Shown piece by piece: positions 35,102-45,845 of a DNA stretch of 64,000 nucleotides. Positions within the stretch are counted from its first letter, which is position 1; each line of letters begins with the position of its first letter. The notes under the pieces are model-generated. The model did not search any database. It saw only the letters and a list, made by a program, of their open reading frames with translations, and had not been told where the DNA came from. The stretch comes from Proteles cristata cristata. Its lineage: Eukaryota > Chordata > Mammalia > Carnivora > Hyaenidae. The position numbers were made by a program, and so were the translations under genes. Location: positions 1 to 64,000 of the forward strand of contig JAESUZ010001519.1 of NCBI GenBank assembly GCA_017311185.1, given 5' to 3'.

Positions 35102-35295
35102 ATGTCTCCTCTCTGACATCCCATCAATTCCGTGTTCTCTTTTGGCTGGTTGCTATGTCCACCCTCCACTTAGGAGCTTCTGGGAAAAACGTATTCCTTG
35201 CACGCTGCTTTATCGCTGCCACAAAGGTAGAGCAAATCCCCCTTTATTTCTTGCTCTTCTATAAAGAAAACTGCAGTATCCCTTTGTTTTCTTAA
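34951..35295 (+). other. Candidate small open frame (114 codons) across the right arm
   Basis: It starts at an ATG in good context (GCGATGG) just after the CpG-rich segment and stays open through the whole right inverted-repeat arm. The peptide is Arg-rich at first and then hydrophobic, with no domain that I know. Length alone is not strong evidence. Arm-to-arm substitutions in this frame include about three silent and four replacement codons, so they do not show clear purifying selection. Confidence 0.2.
35102..35237 (+). repeat. Right arm of the 136-bp inverted repeat
   Basis: Starts ATGTCTCCTCTCTGACATCC and ends GGTAGAGCAAAT. It is the reverse complement of 33742-33877 with no gaps. The flanks do not match clearly, so the edges are sharp. 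Confidence 0.9.
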
Positions 35296-36575
35296 TCTTC
35301 CCCTTTAGATGATCTAGAATGTGATGCAAATCAAATGTTTTCCAGGGTAGCTAACCCCGTCACTCTTGTGAAACTGCATTATTATTGGCCAGCAGTGACA
35401 TTTCAACCGTCTTTGGTATTCTTCGTATTTTGTAATTCCGCATCAAACCCTAAATGCTGAGTGAACGCTAGGGATCACCAAACACAAAAGTAATGAGGAC
35501 TTGAGCAAAAACAGTCACATTTTTAAGGAGCACCGGACACTGGATGATGTCAGTCTCAAACATAACCCATCCCAACGTTCAGACAACCCACTCCAACCTA
35601 ACTGTTTAGGTAAGTAGTATATTTAAGTTGTCAGGTAGACACCAGGGCTAAAAAGCACAGTAGATTCAGGAAATAAAAGAGGTCATCTACCAGATGGTAC
35701 CGCACATTCCCAGGTAAACATGCGTCTGAAGACCAGCCACCAGTGAAACGCGGCGCTGCACAGCCTGGGCAAAGAGTGCTTTCCAGTACTGCGTGTCAAG
35801 AGCAACACCATCTCTGAGCCTCCCAGGGGAGGCAGGAATGGAGACCTAGAGCAGAGAATTAAACGGCGGAAAATAATGGCACACCCTGGTGACGCCCCCT
35901 CAGAAGGTGCTCAAGAATGTGGGCTATCAACTGTATCCTAAATATCTTTCTTCTTTTTTCCAAAGACATCTTAATTTTCTGCCAACCTCTTTTATTCTTC
36001 AATCTCTGTCTTCTTAGAAAAATCTCTTTCTTGTCTGGACACGAAATTTAGATCAGGGGTTGGCTCCTCTTTTTTTGCAAGATAGAGATAGAGACAGAGA
36101 TAGAGAGATAGAGAGGCGAGCACATGCAGAGTTAAGCATGCTATTCCATGGGTGGTTAAAAGCCGGAATACACACACATACACAAACACACACACTCATA
36201 TGTGTGTGTGTGTGTGGCCATATGCATATATGGATGTATAATACATATAAAGTATGTTTCTGCAATGTATATTATCAGATATATATATATATACACACAC
36301 ACCCATTATAAGACACACACAATGTATATGCGAGTATATGAGTCTGGGTTTCTGGGTATATATTCTCACCATAGAATATCTTATCTACTTGTTACTAAAA
36401 CCATGACATATTAATGTAAATAAACTAATAGAATAATTTTGCCACAATCTTACCAGAAAGGCACGATCCTACATCACAGCAAATGAATAGAGAGGTGCAA
36501 TCTAGATCACATACCTTACCTCAAATTTAACATATTTGACACTAAACACATCATCTTCAAAGTCAACTTAATTCG
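35238..36575. other. Unique DNA with simple repeats
   Basis: No gene seen. 36,080-36,115 holds AGATAG/AGAG repeats. 36,168-36,217 is an AC run meeting a TG run. 36,280-36,302 is TA then CA repeat. Confidence 0.5.
36186..36217. repeat. AC-run / TG-run hairpin
   Basis: An (AC)n run followed by TCATATG and a (TG)n run gives a self-complementary hairpin centred on CATATG. A second imperfect palindrome CCATATGCATATATGG follows at 36218-36233. Confidence 0.85.
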
Positions 36576-36595
36576 ATTTTTAAAAAGCAGGTGGA

Positions 36596-36820
36596 GGGGC
36601 GCCTGGGTGGCTTAGTCGGTTAAGCGTCCAACTTTCGCTTAGGTCATGATCTCGCGGTTCGTGGGTTCAAGCCCCTCATCGGGCTCTGTGCTGGCTGCCA
36701 GCTCAGAGCCTGGAGCCTGTTTCAGGCTGTGACTCCCTCTCTCTCTGGCCCTCCCCTGCTCATGCTGTCTCTCTCTCTCTCCTAGAAATAAATAAAACAT
36801 AAAAAAAATAAAATAAAAAA
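36596..36820 (+). mobile_element. CAN SINE, young CTTAG subfamily
   Basis: Near-consensus copy. Perfect 15-bp target duplication TAAAAAGCAGGTGGA at 36581-36595 and 36821-36835. Confidence 0.97.
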
Positions 36821-37328
36821 TAAAAAGCAGGTGGAAGAGGGACACACATTGATGCCTATAACGGAGAACCTCACTGGACACCCTTGCACAGCACTAGAAC
36901 ATCTCCCTTCTCTTCACTGGGCTCCTTTCTCAAACAGGCTGTCACTTCACTGTGGTCCTTGGAGCCTTCCAACTCACTCTGACAGGAAGAGAAGTTTCTT
37001 CCTCAAATGGAGGCCAGAAAAGCAATTTCACTTTCCTAGTTTGGGTTCAGTGTCTCTCCTGCAAGTAACATTGTAGCCAAAGGTGAAGGATATGCAGGCC
37101 TGAGCCCCAAGTGCCAGAAAGATGAACACAGACTCTGAGCGGGAGAGCGTTGTTCCCCCACAGGAAAGTGGAAGGTCATTCCTGGAATTGAGAGATGAAC
37201 ACTGGGCAGAGGAAAGAAATTTCCAGAACGGTTCCTCCTCTTACTGTCTACGGAATTAGAGGGCCATTTTTTTTTCACTGCTTTTTCTAAAACAGGCCTG
37301 CTTTTAATTGCTATTTTAATACATTTCT

Positions 37329-37500
37329 GGGGCACCGGGGTAGCTCAGTCGGTTGGGCAACCGACTTCAGCCCAGGTAGTGATCCCATGAGTCATGGAGC
37401 CTGCTTCAGATTCTGCCTCTCTCTGTCTCCCTGCCCATCCCCCACTCACGCTCTGTCTCTCTTGCTCCAAAAATAAATAAACATTAAAAATTAAAAAAAA
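37329..37500 (+). mobile_element. CAN SINE with internal deletion
   Basis: Head GGGGCACCGGGGTAGCTCAG and tail AATAAATAAACATT are present, but the segment from the B box to the GCTCAGAG centre is missing: GAGTCATGG joins directly to AGCCTGCTTCAG. It lacks the internal Pol III B box. Confidence 0.9.
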
Positions 37501-37648
37501 TATATGTGTAATTGTTTTAATTATTTTCCACTTATTTGTCATCTAACACATGAAAATCAAGCTCCACAAAGTGCAGGCATCTTATTTATTTTAAATCTTG
37601 AATGAATAGCACATCTCTGGTATATTATTTTAACTCAATATATATCTT

Positions 37649-37860
37649 TTTTAATGTTTAATTATTTATTTTTAAGAGAGAGTGTGTGTGAGAGAGAGAA
37701 AGTGGGGGAGGGGCAGAGAGAGAGAATCCCAAGCAATTCCACAATGTCAGTACAGAGCCCAACGTGGGCCTCGATCTCACGAACTGACTGATTGAGAGAT
37801 CATGATGTGAACTAAACTCAAGAGTCAGATACTCAATTGACTGAGCCACCCAAGCACCCC
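37649..37860 (-). mobile_element. CAN SINE (older type)
   Basis: Perfect 17-bp target duplication AACTCAATATATATCTT (37632-37648 and 37861-37877) around a diverged copy. CTGACTGATTGAGAGATC shows a local rearrangement near the B box. Confidence 0.95.
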
Positions 37861-37877
37861 AACTCAATATATATCTT

Positions 37878-38655
37878 CAAAAAAATGAAAGAATTGCACA
37901 TCATGCGTGTGAAAAAATATATGGAAATACTTTCTTAAATATTAGCAGACATCAATGTGACTAACTTAGGGATAATTTTTTTCTTTTACTCCTTTTTCCT
38001 TTTTTCAAAAACGTGTAAGCATAGCAGTTTTCTCTTTATCTGTTTTTTAATATACATATAAACAACAGCACTTTTCACATTTGTTTTAGTCGTAAAAAGT
38101 CATGCAGTTTCACAGAACTCCCTGAAGGGCGCACACAAGGTGCCCGTGCTGTATTTATCCAGACCAGAGAAAAGAATGGCTTAAACTGGATAGGGCCAGA
38201 GGGACTGGAAACCGAAGACAAGATTCCATCAACAGGTTCCCTCCTGCTTTATCTAATGCCTCTGTTATCCTCCAAAAATTCACAGTATCTACCAAAAACC
38301 ATACCTCACACACCCATCTTGATTGTTTTTTTTCTACCAATTCTGACTTGAAGTTAAACCCCATGTATCATTTTTATAAACAGTGATGCAGGTAGCCTGT
38401 GAAGTGTATAAAAAAGGTGTTGTGGCCAAAGAGAAATAGCATGAGTTTTACAAAGAAAGGGCACGGGAGGGCATAGCCTTTGGCATCAGGGACGTGGTTT
38501 GACTTATGTGTCCCTGAGCAAGGCATCGACCTACACATTTACATGCAGTGAGCGTGAGTATCTATCACCTATGGAGAGCTGTATGCTGCCTGGGGTCATC
38601 AGCGCTGCTTCAAATATCCTCTTAACCCTTTTTTCTGTTTACCATTGACAAATGT
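37878..38655. other. Unique DNA
   Basis: Nothing recognised. The minus-strand frame 38155-38364 shows no features. Confidence 0.4.
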
Positions 38656-38672
38656 CTGAAAACTTCCTTCTT

Positions 38673-38900
38673 TTTTTTTTTTTTTAATTTTTTAAGGTTT
38701 TTATTTATTTCTAGAGAGAGAGAGAGACAGTGTGAGCAGGGAGGGTCAGAGAGAGATGGAGTCACAGACTCTGAAACAGGCTCCAGGCTCTGAGCTGGCA
38801 GTCAGCACAGAGCCCGACGCGGGGCTCGAACCCACGAACCGCGAGATCATGACCTAAGCGAAAGCCGGACGCTTAACCGACTAAGCCACCCAGGCACCCC
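38673..38900 (-). mobile_element. CAN SINE, young CTTAG subfamily
   Basis: Near-consensus copy, long T-run at the tail. Target repeats TGAAAACTTCCTTCTT (38657-38672) and TGAAAACTCCCTTCTT (38901-38916), one mismatch. Confidence 0.96.
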
Positions 38901-38916
38901 TGAAAACTCCCTTCTT

Positions 38917-39660
38917 AATGAGTCCTTAAGCAATTCTTTCCTTTCACTCTTAACGTTAAATCTTTACCTTACTCTCTCTTGATTATCTCAATAAATCCAT
39001 TCATTGAGTCACCCTACTTGCCCACACATAAGCGGCTATCTTATATGTAAGTCCTCACCAAGGCTTTCATATTGTGAAATGACTCTCAATTACTTAGCCT
39101 GGAACAGCAGTGAATTGTCCGGGAAGATGCGATAGCCTCTATCAATGGTCTCTATCAGTGGCAATGTCACGGGCTTACAGAAGCCACCAGATGGAGTAAA
39201 TTTTTTTTTTTTAAGACAAGTAAGTTTAACACAAATTTCATCATGTTTCTGTTGGTTTGATCTTACAGTGACAAGTGTTGGATATTAAAGAAAAGACTCT
39301 TAACAATCACTTTTAAAAGCAGAAAATAAGTGGTTACCTTGTAGGGATAATAAAAATACAACAGAACAAATGAAGAAACCAGGAAATGGGAAGTTTTGGG
39401 GAGGGATAAATCTTCCAGTGACAGCAGCATACACATTTTTAACAAGTGCTCTATCTCAGACAACTTAGATTGAATTAAAGGCAATCTGCTCGAAAAACTG
39501 TGCACCTAATAATGGTAAAGACCCTTGTGATGAAAAATACATGAAAAGGGGTTGAAAAAACGATTTCATGGAAATTGAGAGAATAAAAAAAGCCATGTTC
39601 CTAAATTAAATCACCATTTTATATATGTGTTTGTAAAACGTGTGTTGTGACAACCTTCAA
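38917..39660. other. Unique AT-rich DNA
   Basis: No gene or clear repeat. The minus-strand frame 39263-39505 is Leu/Ser-rich without domain features. Confidence 0.4.
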
Positions 39661-39678
39661 TAAATTAAAGAGTTTAAG

Positions 39679-39901
39679 GACACCTCCACGGCTCAGTCAG
39701 TTAAGCGACTATCGATTTCAGCTCAGGTCATATCTCAAGGTTGTGAGGTCAAGCCCTGTGTTGGCTTTGCACTAACAGTGCAGAGTCTGCTTGGGATTCT
39801 CTCTGTGTCTGTCTGTCCCTCCCCTGCTTGCGCTCTCTCTCACTCTCACTCTCTCTCAAAATTCTCTCTCTCTCTCAAATCAATCAATCAATCAATCAAT
39901 T
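39679..39901 (+). mobile_element. CAN SINE (diverged) with tetranucleotide tail
   Basis: Diverged body starting GACACCTCCACGGCTCAGTC. The tail has become (AATC)n at 39876-39901. A perfect 16-bp target duplication AATTAAAGAGTTTAAG lies at 39663-39678 and 39902-39917. Confidence 0.94.
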
Positions 39902-39969
39902 AATTAAAGAGTTTAAGTAGACATTTGACCACTTCTGCTAAGTCTCCTTGCTACGCAGTAGATGAGTAA

Positions 39970-40160
39970 AGAGTATGAAGTGGGGATCTCCAAAACTACA
40001 CTCCATCACTTATAGCCACTTTGACCTTGGGCAAGTTACTTAACTCTGCTTTGCATTAACGTCTCTTGTAACACAGGGATATAGTACTTATCCCATAGGA
40101 TTATTCTGAGAATTGAATGAACTAGGTCCTCTGCATGGTAGCTCTCTAGGTATAGGCTTC
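39970..40160 (+). mobile_element. MIR element
   Basis: TTTGACCTTGGGCAAGTTAC, TTAACTCTGCTTTGC, GGATTATTCTGAGAATTG and AATGAACTAGGTC follow the MIR core closely. Confidence 0.8.
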
Positions 40161-41000
40161 AGAGAGCATTTTTGGTCTATTTCACTCTTTTGGCACTTAT
40201 ATACAAACTGTATATTTAGTTGCCTTTTCATTTATTTGTCACTGTCCAACTAAACTAGAAACAAAAGAGAACAGCAGTTAGGTGACACATTTGCAGATGG
40301 CCATTGTACTGCCACGGTCCCGTGCACAGTGACAGCACTCAGTAACCGTGTTGATTGATGACGTCTGATTCCTCACTAAGCACCTCGCTATTTTAAGAGT
40401 CATGTGTATCGCCGAGTTTTATAAATGCATCTCATCAATTATTTTACTAACCAGGTAAAACAACATGTTGCCAAACTTTGCAAATAACTCAGTGAGAATC
40501 TCAGACACTGTAATTTATCCTATGGCTGTCTTTTATCTGACTTAAATCAGTTGCCTCTTTCCAGTTGAATCAAAGTACTGATGCATTTCATGTGTGAACA
40601 TTCCTGGCCTATCTCTTTTGATAATATATGCCTCTTCCCAGACAGGTCATATAAGGCAAGGAAATGGAATGGACTTTGGTCCTTCCTACATAGTATCTTT
40701 CATCAGAAACCAACCACTTCATCTGATGTCCAGTCAATGAGCAGGTCACAGGGCAAACAAAACTCATGAGTATCTGAAGGATGAGAGATTCAGAATCTAT
40801 AAACTAAAGCTACTGGTCACTAGGAATTGTCACAGCCCAAATACCTTCCTCACTCTCTCTGTCAGTCACCTCTTTGCTTGGTTTCATTGCTCGAAGTATG
40901 TGTATTAACAATCACCTGAAGATAAAAAAATAGTCTGTTATATTCAAATACCTTACAGAGATATGCTGATAGAAGACAGGGAGGAAATAACTTAATAACT
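40161..41000. other. Unique DNA
   Basis: No gene or repeat recognised. Confidence 0.4.
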
Positions 41001-41018
41001 CAGTAAGAAAGTAATTCT

Positions 41019-41231
41019 TTTTTAAAAATGTTTTATTTATTTCTGAGAGAGAGACAGCATGAGCAGGGGAGGGTCAGAGAGAGAGAGGGAGATACAGAAT
41101 CTGAAACAGGCTCCAGGCCCTGAGCTGGCAGCCAGCACAGAGCCCAACACGGGGCTCGAACCCATGAACTATGAGATCATGACCTGAGCCGAAGTCGGAC
41201 GTTTAACTGAATGAGCCACCCAGGAACCTCC
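41019..41231 (-). mobile_element. CAN SINE, intermediate subfamily
   Basis: Has TTTATTTCTGAGAGA and GGGTCAGAGAGAG like the young type, but GAATCTGAAACAGG and ACCTGAGCC like the older one. Target repeats TAAGAAAGTAATTCT (41004-41018) and TAAGGAAGTAATTCT (41233-41247). Confidence 0.95.
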
Positions 41232-41469
41232 ATAAGGAAGTAATTCTAACTGAAAACCTTTCTCTCCCCACCCCCACCTAAGAGGAAGGAACTCTCTCAT
41301 GAATAAGAGAAAGGAAATGTCCTGCATTACCTGAGAAGAGGCGAATTGGCAAGGATACATCATGTGTTTCGGTGACACCCATGAGAACTGAGCAAGGCAG
41401 AACAGACATGACTAGATAACTACCATGAGGCAAAAATTCTATAGTAAAAAAGACATTGGCAAGCACATT

Positions 41470-42092
41470 AAAGAATTTTGCTCCTCTGCACAGCGAAGGA
41501 AACAATCAGCAAAACTATAAGGCAACCGATGGAATGAGAGATGATATTTGCAAATGACATTATCAGATAAAGGGTTAGTACCCAAAATCTATAAAGAACT
41601 TATCAAGCTCAATGCCCAAAAAACAAATAATCCAGTGAAGAAATGGGCAAAAGACATGAAAAGATACTTCTCCAAAGAAGACATCCAGATGGCAAACAGA
41701 CACCTGAAAAAATCCTCAACATCACTCATCATCAGGGAAATACAAATCAAAACCACAGTGAGATACCACCTCACACCCGTCAGAATGGCTGACATTAACA
41801 ACTCAGGCAACAGTAGACGTTGGTGAGGGTGCAGAGAAAGAGGATCTTTTGCACTGCTGGTGGGAATGGAAACTGGTGCAGCCACTCTGGAAAACAGTAT
41901 GGAGGTTCCTCAAAAATTTAAAAATAGAACTACCCTACAACCCAGCAATTGCACTACTATGTATTTATCCAAGGGATACAGGGATACAAGGGGCACATGC
42001 ACCCCAATGCTGATAGTAGTGCTATCAACAATAGCCAAAGTATGGAAAGAGCCCAAATGTCCACGGATGGATGAATGGATAAAGAAGATGTG

Positions 42093-42133
<41 letters not shown>

Positions 42134-42497
42134 CAATGGATTGTTACTCGGCAACTAAAAAGAATGAAATCTTGCCATTTGCAACTACATGGATGGAACT
42201 GGAGGGTATTATGCTAAGGGAAATTAGTCAGAGAAAGACAAGTATCATATGACTTCACTCATATGACGAATGTAAGAAACAAAACAGACAGACATAAGGG
42301 AAAGGAAGCAAACATAAAACAAAAAAAGGGAGGAAGACAAAACATAAGAGACTCTTAAATATAGAGGTCAAACTGAGGGTTGTTGGAGGGGTTGTGGGAG
42401 GGGGGATGGGCTAAAAGGGGCATTAAGGAATCTACTCCTGAAATCATTGTTGCACCATATGCTAACTTGGATGTAAATTAAATAATAAATTTAAAAA
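41470..42497 (+). mobile_element. 5'-truncated L1 (ORF2 end and 3' UTR), older carnivore type
   Basis: Starts near CTCTGCACAGCGAAGGAAAC of ORF2 and runs to a 3' UTR (AAGAGACTCTTAAATATAG, TGAGGGTTGTTGGAGGGG, AACTTGGATGTAAATTAAAT) unlike that of the L1 at the left edge. ORF2 motifs such as [18 protein letters not shown] and PKCPRMDEWIKKMW are clear, but the frame shifts at least twice between 41,826 and 41,980. An expanded (GT)n sits inside ORF2 at 42095-42127. Confidence 0.95.
42095..42127. repeat. (GT)n microsatellite inside L1 ORF2
   Basis: About 16 GT units, ending in GCGCGC. Other L1 copies have a short alternating GTATAT-type run here, so this array has grown in place. Confidence 0.95.
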
Positions 42498-42559
42498 ATG
42501 ACTTTTATTTAATTTGAGCTTTATAAGATTTATGAGCTACACAATGATAAATTCCTCTG

Positions 42560-42800
42560 AGCCTCCATTTTCTCAACAAACGACAGTCACAGTGCCAATA
42601 TGATGAGGTTATGCGTAGGAAACGAGATCGCCTCTCTGTTAGACATTAGCACAGTACCCAGTAGAAGCTAAGCCAACATCAATGCCCTCCCCTATTTCTT
42701 TCACGGAATGATAGGACTCTTCTGCCACAGGGGTTACTGGGATGACCGAACAAGCTAAGATATACAAAAAGAGCTTTGTGACATGTAAACCACCATCCTA
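42560..42800 (+). mobile_element. MIR fragments
   Basis: GAGCCTCCATTTTCTCAAC, ATGATGAGGTTATGCGTAGG and TTAGCACAGTACCCAGTAG form one MIR 3' half. TTACTGGGATGACCGAAC with AAAGAGCTTTGTGAC at 42,735-42,790 may be a second. Confidence 0.6.
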
Positions 42801-42934
42801 AGATTCATTACGATTATTACGACTAGCACAAGGATTATGTCTGGTCAGCTGACAGGGATCTGTGTCTCCAAACTGAGCACGGAAGCAGCTGTAGTCAATG
42901 TCAGGTTGTAGACGATTGCTTCAGTATGGTACAA

Positions 42935-43130
42935 ATTTCTCTGTCCTGGGAGTCGGGGACCCTGGGTTTGACTTCAGCCCTGACACTTAACACTTCTGAG
43001 GGCAGGTCACATCATAACCAACCTTGGTTTTGACATTTTATACAATGGAAATGATCATAATACCTATAATACCTACTCAACAGTAGTTACAGTATTTAAG
43101 CAAAGTAATGGAGGTGAAGTCCTTCTAAAA
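42935..43130 (+). mobile_element. MIR element
   Basis: GGACCCTGGGTTTGAC, CTGACACTTAACACTTC, AACCTTGGTTTTGACA and ACAATGGAAATGATCATAA follow the forward MIR core. Confidence 0.75.
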
Positions 43131-43229
43131 TTGTAGGGAGGCAGCGGGGTCAGAGAAGGAGCTGGACTCTCAGATCAGAAGGCTCACAACTGCTTACCTT
43201 CTCTGAGCTTCTGTTTTTCTTTTCTTTAT

Positions 43230-43441
43230 TTTTATTTTTTTAACGTATATTTTGAGAGACAGAGGGAGTCAGTGTGTGAGCGGGGGAGACGCAGGGAGAG
43301 ACGGAGACAAATCATCTAAAACAGGCTCCAGGCTCTGGGTTGTCAGCACAGAGCCCGACGCAGGGCTGGAACCCACGAACTGCAAGATCATGACCTGAGC
43401 CGGAGTCAGACACTTAACCGACTCAACCAGCCAGAAGCCCC
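43230..43441 (-). mobile_element. CAN SINE (older type)
   Basis: Complete copy ending AACCAGCCAGAAGCCCC. Target repeats are imperfect (GAGCTTCTGTTTTTC before, GAGCCTGTTTTTC after). Confidence 0.92.
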
Positions 43442-44275
43442 TGAGCCTGTTTTTCAGCCCTGCAAGATCAGCGCCTCAGGGTCATTGTGAGGATGACGGG
43501 AAGAAGCAGGTCAGTGCCTCTCGGACATTTCAGCCACATCCTGCTAAGAGCAGAGGAGTGACGTGTGCACCCGGGGGTACGAAGTGGAAAAGTGAAACGC
43601 GCCACTATAAGCATGAAATCTCCCCCTGGTTTTTCAGTTAATTGTTACACTTTATGCAAACAGTACGTTTTCCCGCCAACTGTGAGCAGTTAATTTTAAA
43701 ACTCTTTTCCCCCCAAATCTTTCATTAATATTAATTTTCAAGGAAGAAACACAATGTTTACCCACGGATTTCAGATAATCCAGGGCACTGCCTCCTGGTT
43801 AAAAGAACAGAATATTGTAAGAAGGGTTGGCAGGGTTTGGATTACAGCAATTAGAGCATCACATGCACCCCCTCCAAATGGCCGCCATATTGTTCCTTGG
43901 AGAGGTTTCCTACCTCATTGACCAACTACACTTCCTCCTCCTCTCCATTCCCTGGGAGGACGCAACCCACAGGAGAGCTCTGTGACGCATACCATCCTTC
44001 CCGCTACCAATGGACTGCGGGTTCCTTTATAAGCTACACTCTTCCCAAAAAAGTTTGTTCAGGTTTCATTCTGAACATTTTAAGATTTTAATCTAGAATG
44101 CATCAAAATTGTTTTAGACTCAAATTATGTTGTGGCTAACTTGCAGATGATTTTCAACAGCGGCAGAAAATTAAACCTTGCATGGCCATGTCCCAAGTTA
44201 CATAATCTAAGAGTGTTAAAAAAAAGGATTTACTGTTTTAAATAACTGTAAAAATTGCTATATCATCCTCCATGT
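43442..44275. other. Unique DNA with candidate factor motifs
   Basis: No gene. TTTCCCGCC at 43669-43677 fits an E2F site and GCCGCCATATTG at 43881-43892 fits a YY1 site, both in non-repeat DNA. Single motifs are weak evidence of function. Confidence 0.4.
43881..43892 (+). promoter_or_regulatory. YY1-like motif
   Basis: GCCGCCATATTG matches the YY1 consensus; the surrounding ATGGCCGCCAT is near-palindromic. Occupancy unknown. Confidence 0.3.
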
Positions 44276-44292
44276 TTAAAATATGTGCCTGG

Positions 44293-44512
44293 GGGGCGCC
44301 TGGGCGGCTTAGTCGGTTAAGCGTCTGACTTTCGCTTAGGTCATGATCTCGTGGTTCGTGGGTTCAAGCCCCGCGTCGGGCTCTGTGCTGACTGCCAGCT
44401 CAGAGCCTGGAGCCTGTTTCAGTCTGTGACTCCCTCTCTCTCTGACCCTCCCCTGCTCATGTTGTCTCTCTCTCTCTCTCCTAGAAATAAATAAAACATT
44501 AAAAAAATTTAT
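44293..44512 (+). mobile_element. CAN SINE, young CTTAG subfamily
   Basis: Near-consensus copy. Perfect 15-bp target duplication AAAATATGTGCCTGG at 44278-44292 and 44513-44527. Confidence 0.97.
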
Positions 44513-44527
44513 AAAATATGTGCCTGG

Positions 44528-45259
44528 ATTTAGGCTCCAGATGTAGTGGATAAGTTTAGGCTCTTGTCATCTTACAAATTAAATATATAGAAACACTTGG
44601 TCAAAACTGTAATTCTGCATTTCAGCGACTCAATTTTCTGTCCTAGCTCTAGCATTAAATCCATATATTCCTTGAAGACAGCCTCCATGCCTTCTTCAAC
44701 TCTGTATCCTGACTATCACTTGGCGAGTAGTCTTGCCCATAATATGAGCTTGGAAATTTCTCTTTAATGCATGAAATATGGATCTGTCCATAAATGCCCT
44801 TTGAGATTGAATGGCTTAGTTTCACAAGAAACTTTGTGGGTACAGTGATTTAACCTGTTTGTAACCTTTATCACAAAGATTCTGGAATCAAATACATTTG
44901 TTTTTCTGAAGTTGTATGATTTATTGGAATTCTTTAGGTCTGGGTCATTCAAGGAAAAAGCCTATATATTAAAATTAGGAGAATCTTGTCTAATGAAAAG
45001 AAATTCTCACAGGCATTGTAAGAATTTTTGGATTTTCTATTAAAAAAAAACAGTAAATGTTTTCAACTAAACACATGTGAAAAACCAATTATCTCCTGTA
45101 ACCAAATCTAGCATGTTCTCACAGGCTCCAAGTTGATTCAATGTGTGGCTTTTCATTATTCTGTTGTTCTCTATGGTAACAATGTGACCCATTAGTAGTA
45201 ACCTATCAGTCTCTTTGTTCTTACTGGCCTTGGCTGGTGAAATCCGGGTTCATTATCTA
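44528..45259. other. Unique AT-rich DNA
   Basis: No gene or repeat recognised. Confidence 0.4.
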
Positions 45260-45270
45260 AAATAATCAGA

Positions 45271-45373
45271 ACCAGTGTGCCTGGCTGGCCGAGTCAGTAG
45301 AGCATGGGACTCTTCATCTCAGGGTCAGGAGTTCAATCCCACGTTGGGCATGGAGCCTATGTAAAAAATTTTT
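45271..45373 (+). mobile_element. Old tRNA-Lys SINE (short, carnivore-wide form)
   Basis: GTGCCTGGCTGGCCGAGTC, GAGCATGGGACTCTTC, AGGAGTTCAATCCCACG and TTGGGCATGGAGCC, without the CT-rich 3' part of feliform SINEs. Perfect 11-bp target duplication AAATAATCAGA (45260-45270 and 45374-45384). Confidence 0.9.
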
Positions 45374-45634
45374 AAATAATCAGATATCTATATTATGATG
45401 TATTTATGATACAATTTCCCCTCTTCTATTTATTCTTTAAAACTGAAGTAATCTCTTCATCTCTGTTCCCCTCTTTGCTGACTGATAATGACTTGCTGGT
45501 TATTTTAACAGAAATAAGTTTGATTTAAATTGTGGAAAATAGTTCTAGAAAGAACGCTAACTAAATAAGAAATGACCCCTCGTAGCTATCACTCCAGGAT
45601 TTCATAGCTTCTAAGTAGAAAATGTCTTTTAAAA

Positions 45635-45845
45635 TTTTTTTGGACGTTTATTTATTTCTGAGAGACAGAGAGAGACAGAGCATGAGCAGGAAGGGGCAGA
45701 GAGAGAGGGAAACACAGAATTTGAAGCTGACTCCAGGCTCTGAGCTGTCAGCACAGAGCCTGACGCAGGGCTTGAGCCCACTAACCGTGATTTAATGACC
45801 TGAGCCAAAGTTGGACGCTTAACCACCTGAGCCACTCAGGTGCCC
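45635..45845 (-). mobile_element. CAN SINE (intermediate/older)
   Basis: Complete copy from GGACGTTTATTTATTTCTGAG to GAGCCACTCAGGTGCCCC. No clear target duplication. Confidence 0.92.

Noticed and set aside
35992..36414. Several Cys/Val/His-rich frames
   Set aside because: They are translations of CA, GT and TA microsatellites.
41910..42154. Minus-strand His/Thr-rich frames
   Set aside because: They are antisense to L1 ORF2 and its (GT)n array.
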